From Caballeronia jiangsuensis (GTDB taxonomy: Bacteria; Pseudomonadota; Gammaproteobacteria; Burkholderiales; Burkholderiaceae), in the NCBI GenBank assembly GCA_000648925.1, contig JFHF01000025.1:46715-110714 (forward strand): a stretch of DNA of 64,000 bases. The letters run 5' to 3'. The first letter of the stretch is position 1. Each line of letters starts with the position of its first letter. The position numbers and the translations under genes were made by a program. This document shows, piece by piece, positions 24,945 through 33,879 of the stretch. A model generated the notes under the pieces. That model did not search any database. It saw only the letters and a program-made list of their open reading frames with translations, and had not been told where the DNA came from.

Positions 24945-27620
24945 ATGACCGTCACCGACAATGCGCATTGGCACACGAAAGAAGCGCACAGCGTTGCGGT
25001 CGAGCAGTCGTCCGATCTCGAGAGAGGTCTCAGTTCAGATGAAGCCGCTCAGCGCCTGCTGAGCCACGGACCGAATGAGACGACGCGCGAGCGGCCGCGT
25101 CCGGTCATTTCCCTCATCGTCTCGCAATTTGCAGATTTCATGAACCTCATATTGCTTGCCGCGGCGGGAATCAGCGGCATAACGGGGGATATCGAGGACG
25201 CGCTTGCCATTGTCGCGCTCGTGTTGCTCAATGGCACGATAGGCGCACTTCAGAGCGTGCGCGCGGAACACGCGATGGCGGAAATGAGAAAGCTCGGGGC
25301 GTTCCGCGCGACGGTGGTGCGCGACGGCGTCCGCATGACGATTCCTGCGAGCAAAGTCGTTCCCGGTGATGTCGCACTCCTCGAGGCCGGCGCAAGCGTG
25401 CCCGCGGACATGCGGCTCATCGCATGCGTGCAATTGAAGATCAGCGAGGCGGCATTGACCGGAGAATCGATAGCGGTCGACAAGGCGACGATAACTCTTT
25501 CGGACGATCATGCGCCGCTCGCCGAGCGCACCGACATGGCTTACATGGGAACGAGCGTCGCTTACGGAAGCGGGTCGGGGATTGTTGTCGCGACGGGCAT
25601 GGAAACCGAGCTCGGCAAGATCGCTGCTCTGCTCAAACGCGTGGAGCTGCCGCGTACACCGCTGCAGAACCGTCTCGCAAGATTCGGACGCCAATTAGGC
25701 ATCACCATTGCAATCGTGTGTCTCGCACTCTTCGCCATGGGCCTTGCGCGTGGCGAACCCGTCACGTTGATGCTGCTCACATCGATCAGTCTTGCGGTGG
25801 CTGCGATACCCGAGGCATTGCCAACCGTGCTCGCCGTGATGCTTGCGCTCGGCGCGCGCAATCTCGCGCGGCGTCACGCTCTTGTGCGCAAGGCATCCGC
25901 CATCGAGACGCTTGGCTCGGTGAGCCACATCTGTACCGACAAGACCGGGACATTGACGCTCAACGAGATGCACGTAGTCGAACTGACCTCCCCGGGATGT
26001 GGGCGAATTGCTGGAGGCTTCCATGGGCCGGGTGTGCTGCCCCTGCTGTCGGCAGCGGCCATGAGTTGCAGCTCGGATGCTGGTGCGCGCGAGCATATGA
26101 CTGGGCGATGGCTCGGTGATCCAACGGAGGTTGCTATATGGCGCGCCGCGGTCGACGCAGGGTTCGATGCTACCTCGCACGGCGAAGCCGGACAGCGGCT
26201 GCTCGAATTGCCATTCGACTCGAAGCGCATGCGGATGACGACCCTGTACCGGACAGACGCCGGCTTGACAGCCTACATGAAAGGTGCCCCGGAAGCGGTC
26301 GTTGCACGCTGCGACGCGTGCATGGGCGATGTAGCGGCGACATTCGATCGCGCCGCGCAACTCGCGGCGGCAGCCTCGATGGCGGCCGACGGCGAGCGTG
26401 TGCTGGCCGTATCCATGCGTAGTTGGAGCGGGCTGGCAAAAATCGACCCTGTCGCGGAATCGCTCGAATCCGGTCATACACTGCTCGGTTTCATCGGCAT
26501 GCAAGACCCGCCGCGTCCCAATGCTCGCCATTCCGTTGACGTATGTAGGGCGGCCGGCATCGCTCCCGTGATGATCACCGGCGATCACCCCGTCACCGCG
26601 CGGGCGATCGCAAGATCGCTCGGCATTCTCGCTGAAGGGCAGTCCGTCCTGACCGGCCCCGATCTCGACGCTCTGGACGATAAAGCACTGGAGGCGGCGA
26701 TCGAGAGCGTGGGTGTTTTCGCGCGGCTCGATCCGCCGCAGAAGATCCGCATCGTGGAAGCGCTGCAAGCGCGCGGGCATTGCGTGGCGGTGACGGGCGA
26801 CGGCATCAACGACGCACCCGCGCTGACACGCGCCGACATCGGTGTAGCAATGGGTAAGGGCGGCACGGACGTCGCGCGCGAAGCCGCGAGCATCGTGCTG
26901 CTCGACGACGATTTCAGCACGATCGTCGTCGGTATTGAGGAGGGACGGCGCATTTACGATAATGTTCGAAGATTCGTTCGCTACGCGTTGACAGGCAATA
27001 CGGCGGAAGTTTGCGTCGTCGTCGCGGCGCCATTTTTAGGTTTGCCCCTGCCACTGCTTCCTATCCAGATTCTCTGGATCAATCTTGTCACCGACGGGTT
27101 GCCAGGACTCGCGCTTGCGGCCGAGCCCGCGGAGCCCGACATCATGCGGCGGGCGCCACGCGCGCGGCGCGAGAGTCTGTTCGCCGCGGGGATGTGGCAG
27201 CATATCGTCTGGGTGTCGATTGCAATGTCGCTCGTTACGCTCGCCACTCAAGGGTTTGCATGGAGTACGGATCAGGCCCAATGGCAAACCATGACGTTTA
27301 CAGTACTGTCGCTTTCGCAGATGGGCTATGTGATTGCCATCCGCTCCGCGCGCAGATCGGTATTCGAGCTAGGCCTGCTGTCCAACCGCGCGCTTGCCGG
27401 CGCGGTTGCCTTGACGTTCGCGTTGCAGATCGCGGCGATCTACGTGCCATTTATGAATACGGTCCTACGCACGGAGCCGCTCGACGCCTGGCAACTGGCC
27501 TGTTCTCTTGCGCTTTCTTGCGTAGTGTTCGTGCTCGTGGAGTTCGAGAAATACGTGAGGCGACACGAGCTTTTTCGCAGGACCCGACATGCGTCGCGGC
27601 GCGAGGCACCGCTTCGCTAG
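24945..27620 (+). CDS. P2-type cation-transporting ATPase
   Basis: This protein of about 891 residues starts MTVTDNAHWHTKEAHSVAVE. ATG 24930 and TTG 24927 are in frame upstream. The N-terminal cation ATPase domain, ALTGESIAVDK, AIPEALPTVLAVML, CTDKTGTLTLNE (phosphorylated Asp near 332), TGDHPVTARAIA and GDGINDAPALTRADIG are all present. Ten membrane segments are apparent, and the C-terminal part (LPLLPIQILWINLVTDGLPG) is typical of Ca2+- or Mg2+/cation-transporting P2 ATPases. The ion is not certain. It is followed after 71 bp by a PerM/AI-2E-type membrane protein. Confidence 0.93.
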   Translation: MTVTDNAHWHTKEAHSVAVEQSSDLERGLSSDEAAQRLLSHGPNETTRERPRPVISLIVSQFADFMNLILLAAAGISGITGDIEDALAIVALVLLNGTIGALQSVRAEHAMAEMRKLGAFRATVVRDGVRMTIPASKVVPGDVALLEAGASVPADMRLIACVQLKISEAALTGESIAVDKATITLSDDHAPLAERTDMAYMGTSVAYGSGSGIVVATGMETELGKIAALLKRVELPRTPLQNRLARFGRQLGITIAIVCLALFAMGLARGEPVTLMLLTSISLAVAAIPEALPTVLAVMLALGARNLARRHALVRKASAIETLGSVSHICTDKTGTLTLNEMHVVELTSPGCGRIAGGFHGPGVLPLLSAAAMSCSSDAGAREHMTGRWLGDPTEVAIWRAAVDAGFDATSHGEAGQRLLELPFDSKRMRMTTLYRTDAGLTAYMKGAPEAVVARCDACMGDVAATFDRAAQLAAAASMAADGERVLAVSMRSWSGLAKIDPVAESLESGHTLLGFIGMQDPPRPNARHSVDVCRAAGIAPVMITGDHPVTARAIARSLGILAEGQSVLTGPDLDALDDKALEAAIESVGVFARLDPPQKIRIVEALQARGHCVAVTGDGINDAPALTRADIGVAMGKGGTDVAREAASIVLLDDDFSTIVVGIEEGRRIYDNVRRFVRYALTGNTAEVCVVVAAPFLGLPLPLLPIQILWINLVTDGLPGLALAAEPAEPDIMRRAPRARRESLFAAGMWQHIVWVSIAMSLVTLATQGFAWSTDQAQWQTMTFTVLSLSQMGYVIAIRSARRSVFELGLLSNRALAGAVALTFALQIAAIYVPFMNTVLRTEPLDAWQLACSLALSCVVFVLVEFEKYVRRHELFRRTRHASRREAPLR

Positions 27621-27691
27621 CGCGAAGTCGACGTCGAGGTCACGCTCCTCGATGACGCTCAGGCTTAGGCAGCGCAAACTGGGACATCGAG

Positions 27692-28846
27692 ATGCAAAAG
27701 AGACCGCCTGTTTTCGACGCATCGTGGCTCCCCGCCATCCTGATCCTCGCGTTGGGCATAGTGGTATTTCGCCCGTTCATTGGCCCCGTATTGTGGTCGT
27801 TCATTCTCGCCTATGCGACCTGGCCGTTGTTCGTCTTCATGCGTCAGCGCCTCGGTGGACGGGCCTCGCTGAGCGCGCTTACGACGACCGTGGCGGTCGC
27901 GATTGTCATCATCGGCGCGATGATTGCCATTGCGGTGCCTCTGACGCGTGAAGTCGTCGACGTCGTTCGCCGGCTCGTCGCGTGGAGCGGCGGCGAACCG
28001 AAGCGGCTCGCGGCGATCGTCTCGGACATTCCTGTCGTCGGCGCTAAGCTATCCGAGTTGACACGCGAGGCGCCTGCATGGAGCGCAGAAGTCGCAGCCC
28101 TGCGCAACGGATGGCTGAGCGCTCTTCCAAGGGCGGGCCGTCTGGCGGGTCAAAACGTCCTCCAATTCGGCTTCACCTTCATCGCGCTCTATTTCACCTA
28201 TCGGCACGGTGAATCGCTGATCGTGAAGGCGCACCGGTTGCTGGAACCGCTCATCGGTCCGAGGCTCCAGCTTTATGTCGCATCGCTTCGACGTGTTACG
28301 CGCGCGATGCTTTTCGGCGTGCCCATCACCGCGATCGGACAGGCGACTGTGGCGGGCATCGGCTATTGGGCGGCAGGCGCGGACGAGCCCGTCCTGCTCA
28401 CGATGCTCACGATACTCGCGGCGCTCGTTCCATTTGGGGCGCTGTTCGTCTGGCTGCCTACGGGAGTGGCTCTCCTCGTGGATGGAAGCCCGTGGGGCGG
28501 CGTCGGACTGTTGCTCTGGGGCGCAGTGGTGGTGAGCTCGATCGACAATGTCATACGCATGTTAGTCATCGGCAACGCGATCCGCATGCCGTTCGCGCTC
28601 GCACTGCTCAGCATCCTCGGAGGTGTCGCCGCATTCGGGCTGATCGGATTGTTCGTCGGTCCCCTCGTGGCGGAGATGCTTCGCATGCTGTGGGATGCGC
28701 GCGTGCCGGACGCGGAGCGGCGGGAGCGTTGCGCCGTCCGGACAATCGGTGGCCGCTGCCTGCTGGTCCACCATCGCTATCCGACAGCAGCCGCGCGCGC
28801 GATGGCGCGAGGCAGCGTTCGACAAGCGCGAAGTCGACAAAAGTAG
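27692..28846 (+). CDS. AI-2E/PerM-family membrane transporter
   Basis: This 384-residue protein starts MQKRPPVFDASWLPAILILA. It shows a pair of N-terminal helices, a central soluble stretch, then a block of six or so helices with GQATVAGIGYWAAG, PFGALFVWLPTGVALL and the family-typical VVVSSIDNVIRMLVIGNA and GLFVGPLVAEML. The family includes TqsA, PerM and Na+/H+ antiporter-like members, so the substrate cannot be assigned. The last 45 residues are basic and not conserved-looking. It is probably cotranscribed with the upstream P-type ATPase. Confidence 0.9.
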   Translation: MQKRPPVFDASWLPAILILALGIVVFRPFIGPVLWSFILAYATWPLFVFMRQRLGGRASLSALTTTVAVAIVIIGAMIAIAVPLTREVVDVVRRLVAWSGGEPKRLAAIVSDIPVVGAKLSELTREAPAWSAEVAALRNGWLSALPRAGRLAGQNVLQFGFTFIALYFTYRHGESLIVKAHRLLEPLIGPRLQLYVASLRRVTRAMLFGVPITAIGQATVAGIGYWAAGADEPVLLTMLTILAALVPFGALFVWLPTGVALLVDGSPWGGVGLLLWGAVVVSSIDNVIRMLVIGNAIRMPFALALLSILGGVAAFGLIGLFVGPLVAEMLRMLWDARVPDAERRERCAVRTIGGRCLLVHHRYPTAAARAMARGSVRQARSRQK

Positions 28847-28902
28847 CGGTTGCGTCCGGTTGACCGTGCGCGGCGGGACCAGCCTTCGAAGGCTCGTTTC
28901 AC

Positions 28903-28916
28903 TTGATGTGAGTCAA
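28903..28916 (+). promoter_or_regulatory. FNR/ANR-type box
   Basis: TTGATGTGAGTCAA has one mismatch. Its centre is about 114 bp before the ATG at 29024. Confidence 0.6.
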
Positions 28917-29023
28917 CCGGAATCAGTGCAATGGTGGGATGCTTCCATCACCGAAGCGGCCAGACGATGGCGGCTCGGCTTTTGATACATCGCTCGTTTT
29001 GCATCCCAACCTAGAATCCGATT

Positions 29024-29509
29024 ATGCGAACCTCTAATCGATCGTTGCTTCGCGTGCCGCTTGGCTTCATGCTTTCGCTCACTACTTGCGCAGCCATGTC
29101 GCAACGGCTGCCCGAGCCGATGAGCCGGGACGGCGTGCTTTATGCCACTGGCGGGATTGGCGTAGACGAAGCACGCGCGTTCCAGGCCGCAGCGCCTCGG
29201 TATAGCCTGCGTCTGATTTTTGCAATGCCTTCGGGCGGCTACCTTTCCGATGTCGATGTGACGATCACGTCGGATGCAGGTCATCACGTGTTGCATGCGC
29301 GCACCGATGGCCCGTTTCTTTTCATCATGCTGCCCGCAGGCCGCTATCGCATTCTCGCCAACAATGGCGCGGCCCAAGTGACGAGGCTGGTGACGGTGCC
29401 ATCTCGAGGCGGAGTTCAGGTGAATGTCACGATGTCCGAAGCCCCCCTCGGTGCCCGCGCTGTGACGCCTGGACGCTGCCCGCGCTGTAACGCCTCGGCG
29501 GGGCGCTAG
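29024..29509 (+). CDS. exported protein with carboxypeptidase-regulatory-like fold
   Basis: This 161-residue protein begins with a likely signal peptide, MRTSNRSLLRVPLGFMLSLT, ending near AAMS. The mature part (GGYLSDVDVTITSDAGHHVLHARTDGPFLFIMLPAGRYRILANN) has the pattern of a carboxypeptidase-regulatory or SpaA-like beta sandwich. The C-terminus has a CPRCN motif. It is probably periplasmic, with no known partner. It has its own FNR-type box upstream and ends 112 bp before the convergent gene at 29622. Confidence 0.72.
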   Translation: MRTSNRSLLRVPLGFMLSLTTCAAMSQRLPEPMSRDGVLYATGGIGVDEARAFQAAAPRYSLRLIFAMPSGGYLSDVDVTITSDAGHHVLHARTDGPFLFIMLPAGRYRILANNGAAQVTRLVTVPSRGGVQVNVTMSEAPLGARAVTPGRCPRCNASAGR

Positions 29510-29621
29510 CCCAGTTTGCGAGGGGATCCAAAGGGCCGGGCAACGCATTTCGGACAATACATGGACTTTTCACAAGGACTTCCCGGTCGGGCAGCGCTAA
29601 GACGCGAAGCGGGCGGATGTT

Positions 29622-30065
29622 TCAAGCGCTATCGGCGGTCGTAAGATCCCGCCCTTTGGGCAGCTCTCCCCAATCGATGGGACCATATAGGGTTCCACCG
29701 GCCATGCTGACGAGAAGATGGAATTGACGCAAGGTCACGCCCGCCATGATGTGCACCGGTTTGCCGTGAAAATAGCTCTCGGTGCGCAGCCACGGCGCCA
29801 CGCCCTCATTGAGTTCGCGCACACAAAGCGAGTGTCCGTTGCGGCCTGCTTCGGGCGGAAAGAACGGACCGTCGAAAGCGACTCTGAGAATCGGATGGAT
29901 TCTGCTGGAATCGGGTAACCCGGCATGGAGTTCATAGGGGGCTTGGTCCCAGTGTTCCCCCCATTGACGGTCAAGTGCGACGCGAGTGAAGAACGCCCAG
30001 GGGACGCGCACGAAACAAAGCCGGTAGTCGTCACCGACCGGGTCGAAATTGGCGCTAAGTGTCAC
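29622..30065 (-). CDS. hypothetical protein, GTG start
   Basis: This protein of about 147 residues has GTG 30065 as its start (VTLSANFDPVGDDYRLCFVR) because GAAGGAAG lies 7 nt upstream. An upstream in-frame ATG at 30206 would run through the palindrome at 30093-30110 and over the end of chaB. YRLCFVRVPWAFFTRVALDRQWG and VHIMAGVTLRQFHLLVSMAGG look like conserved protein, but I do not recognise the family. It is third in a reverse-strand run after groEL and chaB. Confidence 0.65.
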   Translation of the reverse strand: MTLSANFDPVGDDYRLCFVRVPWAFFTRVALDRQWGEHWDQAPYELHAGLPDSSRIHPILRVAFDGPFFPPEAGRNGHSLCVRELNEGVAPWLRTESYFHGKPVHIMAGVTLRQFHLLVSMAGGTLYGPIDWGELPKGRDLTTADSA

Positions 30066-30092
30066 GATGCCGCTTCCTTCATTCTGCCCGTT

Positions 30093-30110
30093 AACAACAA
30101 CGTTGTTGTT
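30093..30110. repeat. perfect 18-bp palindrome AACAACAACGTTGTTGTT
   Basis: The two 9-base arms are exact complements with no spacer. It lies between chaB and the GTG start at 30065, about 30-45 nt upstream of that start. It could be an operator or a short hairpin in the mRNA. No T-run follows, so it is not a terminator. Confidence 0.7.
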
Positions 30111-30147
30111 CGAGCAAGTCGGATGGTGGACCAAAACTAGCCGGCGG

Positions 30148-30378
30148 CTAATCGGCGTTGTTCCAGACAGCGGCCTTGCGAACCCAGAATCGGTCCTGCT
30201 TCTCATACAGGCGCTTTACGCCTGCCCAGGCAATCCGGTGAGCTGCTTCCTCGCGCCGCGGATCGTTGCGATGATCTTCAAATGCATGGTTAAATGCGGC
30301 GCGGTAAATGTCCTGAGCGTGCGGAGGCAAATGAAGCCGCACCGCTGACGGCAAGTCGGCGTTCGTCGCGTAAGGCAT
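30148..30378 (-). CDS. chaB: ChaB-family protein
   Basis: This 76-residue protein, MPYATNADLPSAVRLHLPPH..., matches the ChaB family pattern MPY-x-S/N-x-x-DLP-x-x-V-x-x-x-LP-x-HAQDIY-x-x-AFN, followed by REEAAHRIAWAGVKRLYEK. AGGAG lies 6 nt before the ATG. ChaB was named for a link to the ChaA cation/H+ antiporter, but its biochemical role is unsettled. It follows groEL by 57 bp and is probably in the same transcript. Confidence 0.88.
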   Translation of the reverse strand: MPYATNADLPSAVRLHLPPHAQDIYRAAFNHAFEDHRNDPRREEAAHRIAWAGVKRLYEKQDRFWVRKAAVWNNAD

Positions 30379-30435
30379 GAAGACTCCTCTGTGCCCGGGT
30401 TACTTTATGGTCGGCTAAGGTGTCGAGTTGCGCGT

Positions 30436-32067
30436 TCAAAATTCCTCGCTCAAATAGCTAGGCACGTTTCCTCCACGATTTGCCGTCGCGAGCGCCGGTT
30501 GCTGCGCCACCATGCAATCGGTCGTCATCAGCAGCGAGGCGACCGATATCGCGTTTTGCAGTGCCGAGCGGGTCACCTTCAGCGGATCGACGATGCCGGC
30601 GTCGAACATGTCGAGGTAGCGATCGTGCGCGGCGTCATAGCCCTGTGTGTCGTGCGCCTCCGCAACCTTGTGCACGACCGTCTGCGCATCGGCGCCCGCG
30701 TTCTGCGCGATTTGCCGCAGCGGCGCTGCCAGCGCTTCATGGACAATGCATGCCCCCGTGCGCCACGTGTCCGACTCACTTTCACGCGGCGTGAGCGCGG
30801 CGCGTGCGCGTAAGAGCGCCACGCCGCCACCCGCCACGATGCCTTCCTCCATTGCCGCACGTGTTGCATGAAGCGCGTCCTCGAAGCGGCTCTTGCGCTC
30901 CCGCAGCCCGGTTTCGGTGGCAGCGCCGACTCGAATGACGGCAACGCCACCCGAGAGTTTGGTGAGGCGCAGCTCAAGTGCCTCACGGTCGTATTTCGTC
31001 TTCGCATCGCTCAGCCGCCTTCTAAGTCCGGCGACGCGATCGGCCACAGCATGTCCACTCGTTTGCGCCGCGATCAGAATCGTCTTTTCGCGGCCCACCT
31101 CGACGCGACGCGCGCTGCCGAGGTCGGCCGGCGTGGCCTGTTCCAGGGTACGGCCCATCTGGGGGGAAATGACGGTCGCACCCGTCAACGCCGCAAGATC
31201 GGCGAGCTGCTCGCCACGGGCATCGCCGAAGCCGGGAGAGCGAATGGCGCACGATTTGAGCGTGCCGCGCAGGTGATTGACGACCAGGGTTGCGAGCGCT
31301 TCGCCTTCGACTTCGTTTGCTACGATCAGCAGCGGCTTGCCGCTTCCGCTGACGGCCTCGAGCACAGGAAGCAACTGCGCGACAGAGCTGATGTTCATAT
31401 CGCACAACAAGACGCGGGGCTCCTCCAATACGACTTCGGGATGTTCTGGCTGGGTGAACAAGGCGGATAGATACCCGCGCTCGATGACCGAGCCTTCCAC
31501 CACATCGAGCTCATCCTCGAGGCGCGAGCCGTCCTCGATGCTCACGGCGCCTTCCCGCCCAACACGACCGACGGCACGGGCGACGAGCTCTCCGATGCTT
31601 GCATTTCCACTCGCGGAGATAGTCGCGATGTTGCGCATGGCATCGCTGGTGGAGCACGGCCTAGACATTTCGTGCAGCGCCGCAACGACACGCTTGCCAG
31701 CGTCCTCGATGGCGCGCTTGAGCTCCATCGGGTCGTGCCCCGCGGTGACGCATTTCATGCCTTCTATGACCATCGCCTGAGCGAGTGTCGTCGCAGTCGT
31801 CGTGCCATCGCCCGCAACCTCACTGGTCTTCGTCGCCACCTCGCGTAGCAGCCGCGCCCCCATTTCCTCGAAAGGATCGACGAGCTCGATGGCGTTCGCG
31901 ACGACTACGCCTGAATTGGCCGCGATCGGGGGGGCGCCCTCGCGCTGAAGAATCACATTTCGTCCTCCCGGGCCAAGGGTGACCTTGACGGCCTCCGCTA
32001 GCACGTTCACACCGATGAGTAGTAAATGGCGCGCCGATTGATGGAATACGAGTGACTTTGCCGTCAT
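30436..32067 (-). CDS. groEL: chaperonin GroEL (accessory copy without adjacent groES)
   Basis: This 543-residue protein starts MTAKSLVFHQSARHLLLIGV. VKVTLGPGGRNVILQ, EVAGDGTTTATTLAQA, SRLEDELDVVEGSVIERGYLS and EEGIVAGGGVALLRA are GroEL landmarks. The usual C-terminal GGM repeat is absent; the protein ends GNVPSYLSEEF. There is no groES nearby. It looks like a specialised paralogue rather than the housekeeping chaperonin. A strong FNR-type box (32132-32145) lies 71 bp upstream, which suggests low-oxygen control rather than heat shock. It may pair with a groES elsewhere. Confidence 0.94.
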   Translation of the reverse strand: MTAKSLVFHQSARHLLLIGVNVLAEAVKVTLGPGGRNVILQREGAPPIAANSGVVVANAIELVDPFEEMGARLLREVATKTSEVAGDGTTTATTLAQAMVIEGMKCVTAGHDPMELKRAIEDAGKRVVAALHEMSRPCSTSDAMRNIATISASGNASIGELVARAVGRVGREGAVSIEDGSRLEDELDVVEGSVIERGYLSALFTQPEHPEVVLEEPRVLLCDMNISSVAQLLPVLEAVSGSGKPLLIVANEVEGEALATLVVNHLRGTLKSCAIRSPGFGDARGEQLADLAALTGATVISPQMGRTLEQATPADLGSARRVEVGREKTILIAAQTSGHAVADRVAGLRRRLSDAKTKYDREALELRLTKLSGGVAVIRVGAATETGLRERKSRFEDALHATRAAMEEGIVAGGGVALLRARAALTPRESESDTWRTGACIVHEALAAPLRQIAQNAGADAQTVVHKVAEAHDTQGYDAAHDRYLDMFDAGIVDPLKVTRSALQNAISVASLLMTTDCMVAQQPALATANRGGNVPSYLSEEF

Positions 32068-32131
32068 GTCGTGTGTCTCGATGAGGTTAGCCTTGACCTG
32101 CCTATTCAACCCACGATGCGCGTTGAAGCGG

Positions 32132-32145
32132 TTGACTTGCATCAA
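32132..32145 (-). promoter_or_regulatory. FNR/ANR-type box for groEL
   Basis: TTGACTTGCATCAA (TTGAC/ATCAA) is a near-perfect box. Its centre is 71.5 bp before the groEL ATG at 32067. Confidence 0.75.
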
Positions 32146-32204
32146 ACTACCGGGCGATTTGAGGCGCGCCACTCGAAGGTATCGACGCATGCTTCAATTG
32201 ACGA

Positions 32205-32218
32205 TTGATCCGCGTCAA
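32205..32218 (+). promoter_or_regulatory. FNR/ANR-type box for 32298
   Basis: TTGATCCGCGTCAA has one mismatch. Its centre is 86.5 bp before the ATG at 32298. It is back-to-back with the groEL box. Confidence 0.68.
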
Positions 32219-32297
32219 TTTGACGCTGGTTCAGCGGCGATAACCTGAGGGCACGCTTGGCCGAGGTGGCCGACCGATCAGCTCAGGAGGATGCGGT

Positions 32298-33203
32298 ATG
32301 AGTCAAGGCAGCCATTCGACATTGAAGCGCCTGCGCGCATACCTCGACGTGCACGGCCCGTCATTCGGAACACCGGCCACGGTTCAGATGCCGTCGGCTT
32401 GGGCTTCGGCGTGCGGCGAGGCTTGGCAGATTGCCGACGGTCTGGAGCGAGGTGAGGGCATGCGCAGTCTGAAGCGTGCAAAAAGCCTGAATGCGGACAG
32501 TGTCACCGCACTGGTGCACGAACTCGTGTTCGAACTCGGCGCGCTCCTGAGATGTTTGCCCGAAGCTGAGTCAATTGACGCGCTCGCCAGCGACTTCCGG
32601 ACCTTTCTCGCTCTCGCAACGCGATATGAACAGGGATCCGAAGGCGCCGAGGGCCTGCTCAGGATGATCCTTGAGAACCAGGCCTTTCCTGTCGGCAGCC
32701 TTCAGAACTTGGACCACGGGTTTGCCGTCGCCATCGAGGCCTATCTGCTTGGTTCTCTGCTGCGTCTGTGCGCTCTGCAAGAACAGGCGCTTCGAAGTGG
32801 CGAGGCATCGGATGCCAGGGCGGTGAGTGCTTATTCAAGCCTGGCCGCGCGAACGGGGTTGGCGGCAATCGACACGCTGAGAACCCTTAATACGTCCCGC
32901 GTCGGCGCAATGGCTTGTGAACGTGAGGCGGGTGGATGTCGGGACACGGGCGACGAGCGCGAGTGTTGGTGGTGGCACCGCTACAGATACGAGGTCGACG
33001 GCATACGACGGTATTCCCGCTCCTGGGTGGGGGACGGGGCCAACGGCAATGCTCTGAAGACGCCGCTCGAGTCCGAACGGACCTTGGAGATACAGAGAAT
33101 TTCCAACCATCTTGAAAACGACGTACTGCCTCCCATACGCCATACTGTTTCGTTGCTCGTGCGGATTGGGCAAATGGCACCGCGGGAGCGCACGGCGCCT
33201 TGA
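32298..33203 (+). CDS. hypothetical protein
   Basis: This 301-residue protein starts MSQGSHSTLKRLRAYLDVHG behind a GGAGG site. It is mainly helical and soluble by appearance (VHELVFELGALLRCLPEAESIDALASDF; AVAIEAYLLGSLLRLCALQEQALRSGEAS). A Trp-rich patch ECWWWHRYRYEVDG and a C-terminal helix with RTLEIQRISNHLENDVLPPI are notable. I do not recognise it. It heads a run of CBS, BON, phosphoribosyltransferase and hydrolase genes driven by the FNR-type box at 32205. Confidence 0.75.
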   Translation: MSQGSHSTLKRLRAYLDVHGPSFGTPATVQMPSAWASACGEAWQIADGLERGEGMRSLKRAKSLNADSVTALVHELVFELGALLRCLPEAESIDALASDFRTFLALATRYEQGSEGAEGLLRMILENQAFPVGSLQNLDHGFAVAIEAYLLGSLLRLCALQEQALRSGEASDARAVSAYSSLAARTGLAAIDTLRTLNTSRVGAMACEREAGGCRDTGDERECWWWHRYRYEVDGIRRYSRSWVGDGANGNALKTPLESERTLEIQRISNHLENDVLPPIRHTVSLLVRIGQMAPRERTAP

Positions 33204-33276
33204 TGACGAGGGAATAGTCGGTCCATACACCATTGCGCGAGCGCCTTAAGGCGGGCGCAACGACGAGGAGAATTAG

Positions 33277-33741
33277 ATGAAGGTCGCAGAAATGTATAGC
33301 AAGGGTACCGTGCACATTCCCATGTCATGCACCGTGCAGGAAGCCGCCAAGCAGATGCGCGATCAGCACGTCGGCGCGCTCGCGGTCACAGAAGGCGGCG
33401 AGTCGGGCCAAGTCATCGGCGTGGTCACCGACCGGGACATCGTCTTGAAGACTGTGGCACAGCGCGTCGCACCGGCCGATATTCTCGTTGGCGAAGTCGT
33501 GACGCCGGGCATGCTGACCGTGGACGCGCAGGCCGACAGCGTCGATGCCATGCAAACGATGCTCAGTCATGGCGTACGGCGTCTCGCGGTCACATGCGGT
33601 GAGGATCGGGTCGTCGGAGTGCTGTCCCTGGACGATCTCATGGAAGCGTACGGCCGAGACATGGCGATGCTGTCGTCGCTTCTTGCGAACGCGCGCAATC
33701 GTGAGCGAACGGGCAGTGTGCAGTCAGCATTGCATATGTAG
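33277..33741 (+). CDS. CBS-pair protein
   Basis: This 154-residue protein starts MKVAEMYSKGTVHIPMSCTV after GAGGAG. CBS repeats: QHVGALAVTEGGESGQVIGVVTDRDIV and HGVRRLAVTCGEDRVVGVLSLDDLM. It is similar in size and motif to the CBS protein at 20972-21421. Family expectation: binding of AMP, ATP or NAD-type ligands as an energy sensor. It is followed by a triple-BON protein, so the CBS and BON modules that are fused at 4448 and 18791 are here carried by neighbouring genes. Confidence 0.92.
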   Translation: MKVAEMYSKGTVHIPMSCTVQEAAKQMRDQHVGALAVTEGGESGQVIGVVTDRDIVLKTVAQRVAPADILVGEVVTPGMLTVDAQADSVDAMQTMLSHGVRRLAVTCGEDRVVGVLSLDDLMEAYGRDMAMLSSLLANARNRERTGSVQSALHM

Positions 33742-33879
33742 CGGAGCATTGCTCCGTACAGGGAGACCGATCATGAGATCTTTGGGGTGGATTCCGAGCA
33801 TGAGCCCAGCCGTAACGGCCGGTATGGCCAATTCGAGGTGGCTCGAACTAAAAGCCGAACCCAGCCTGGGACGACTGAC

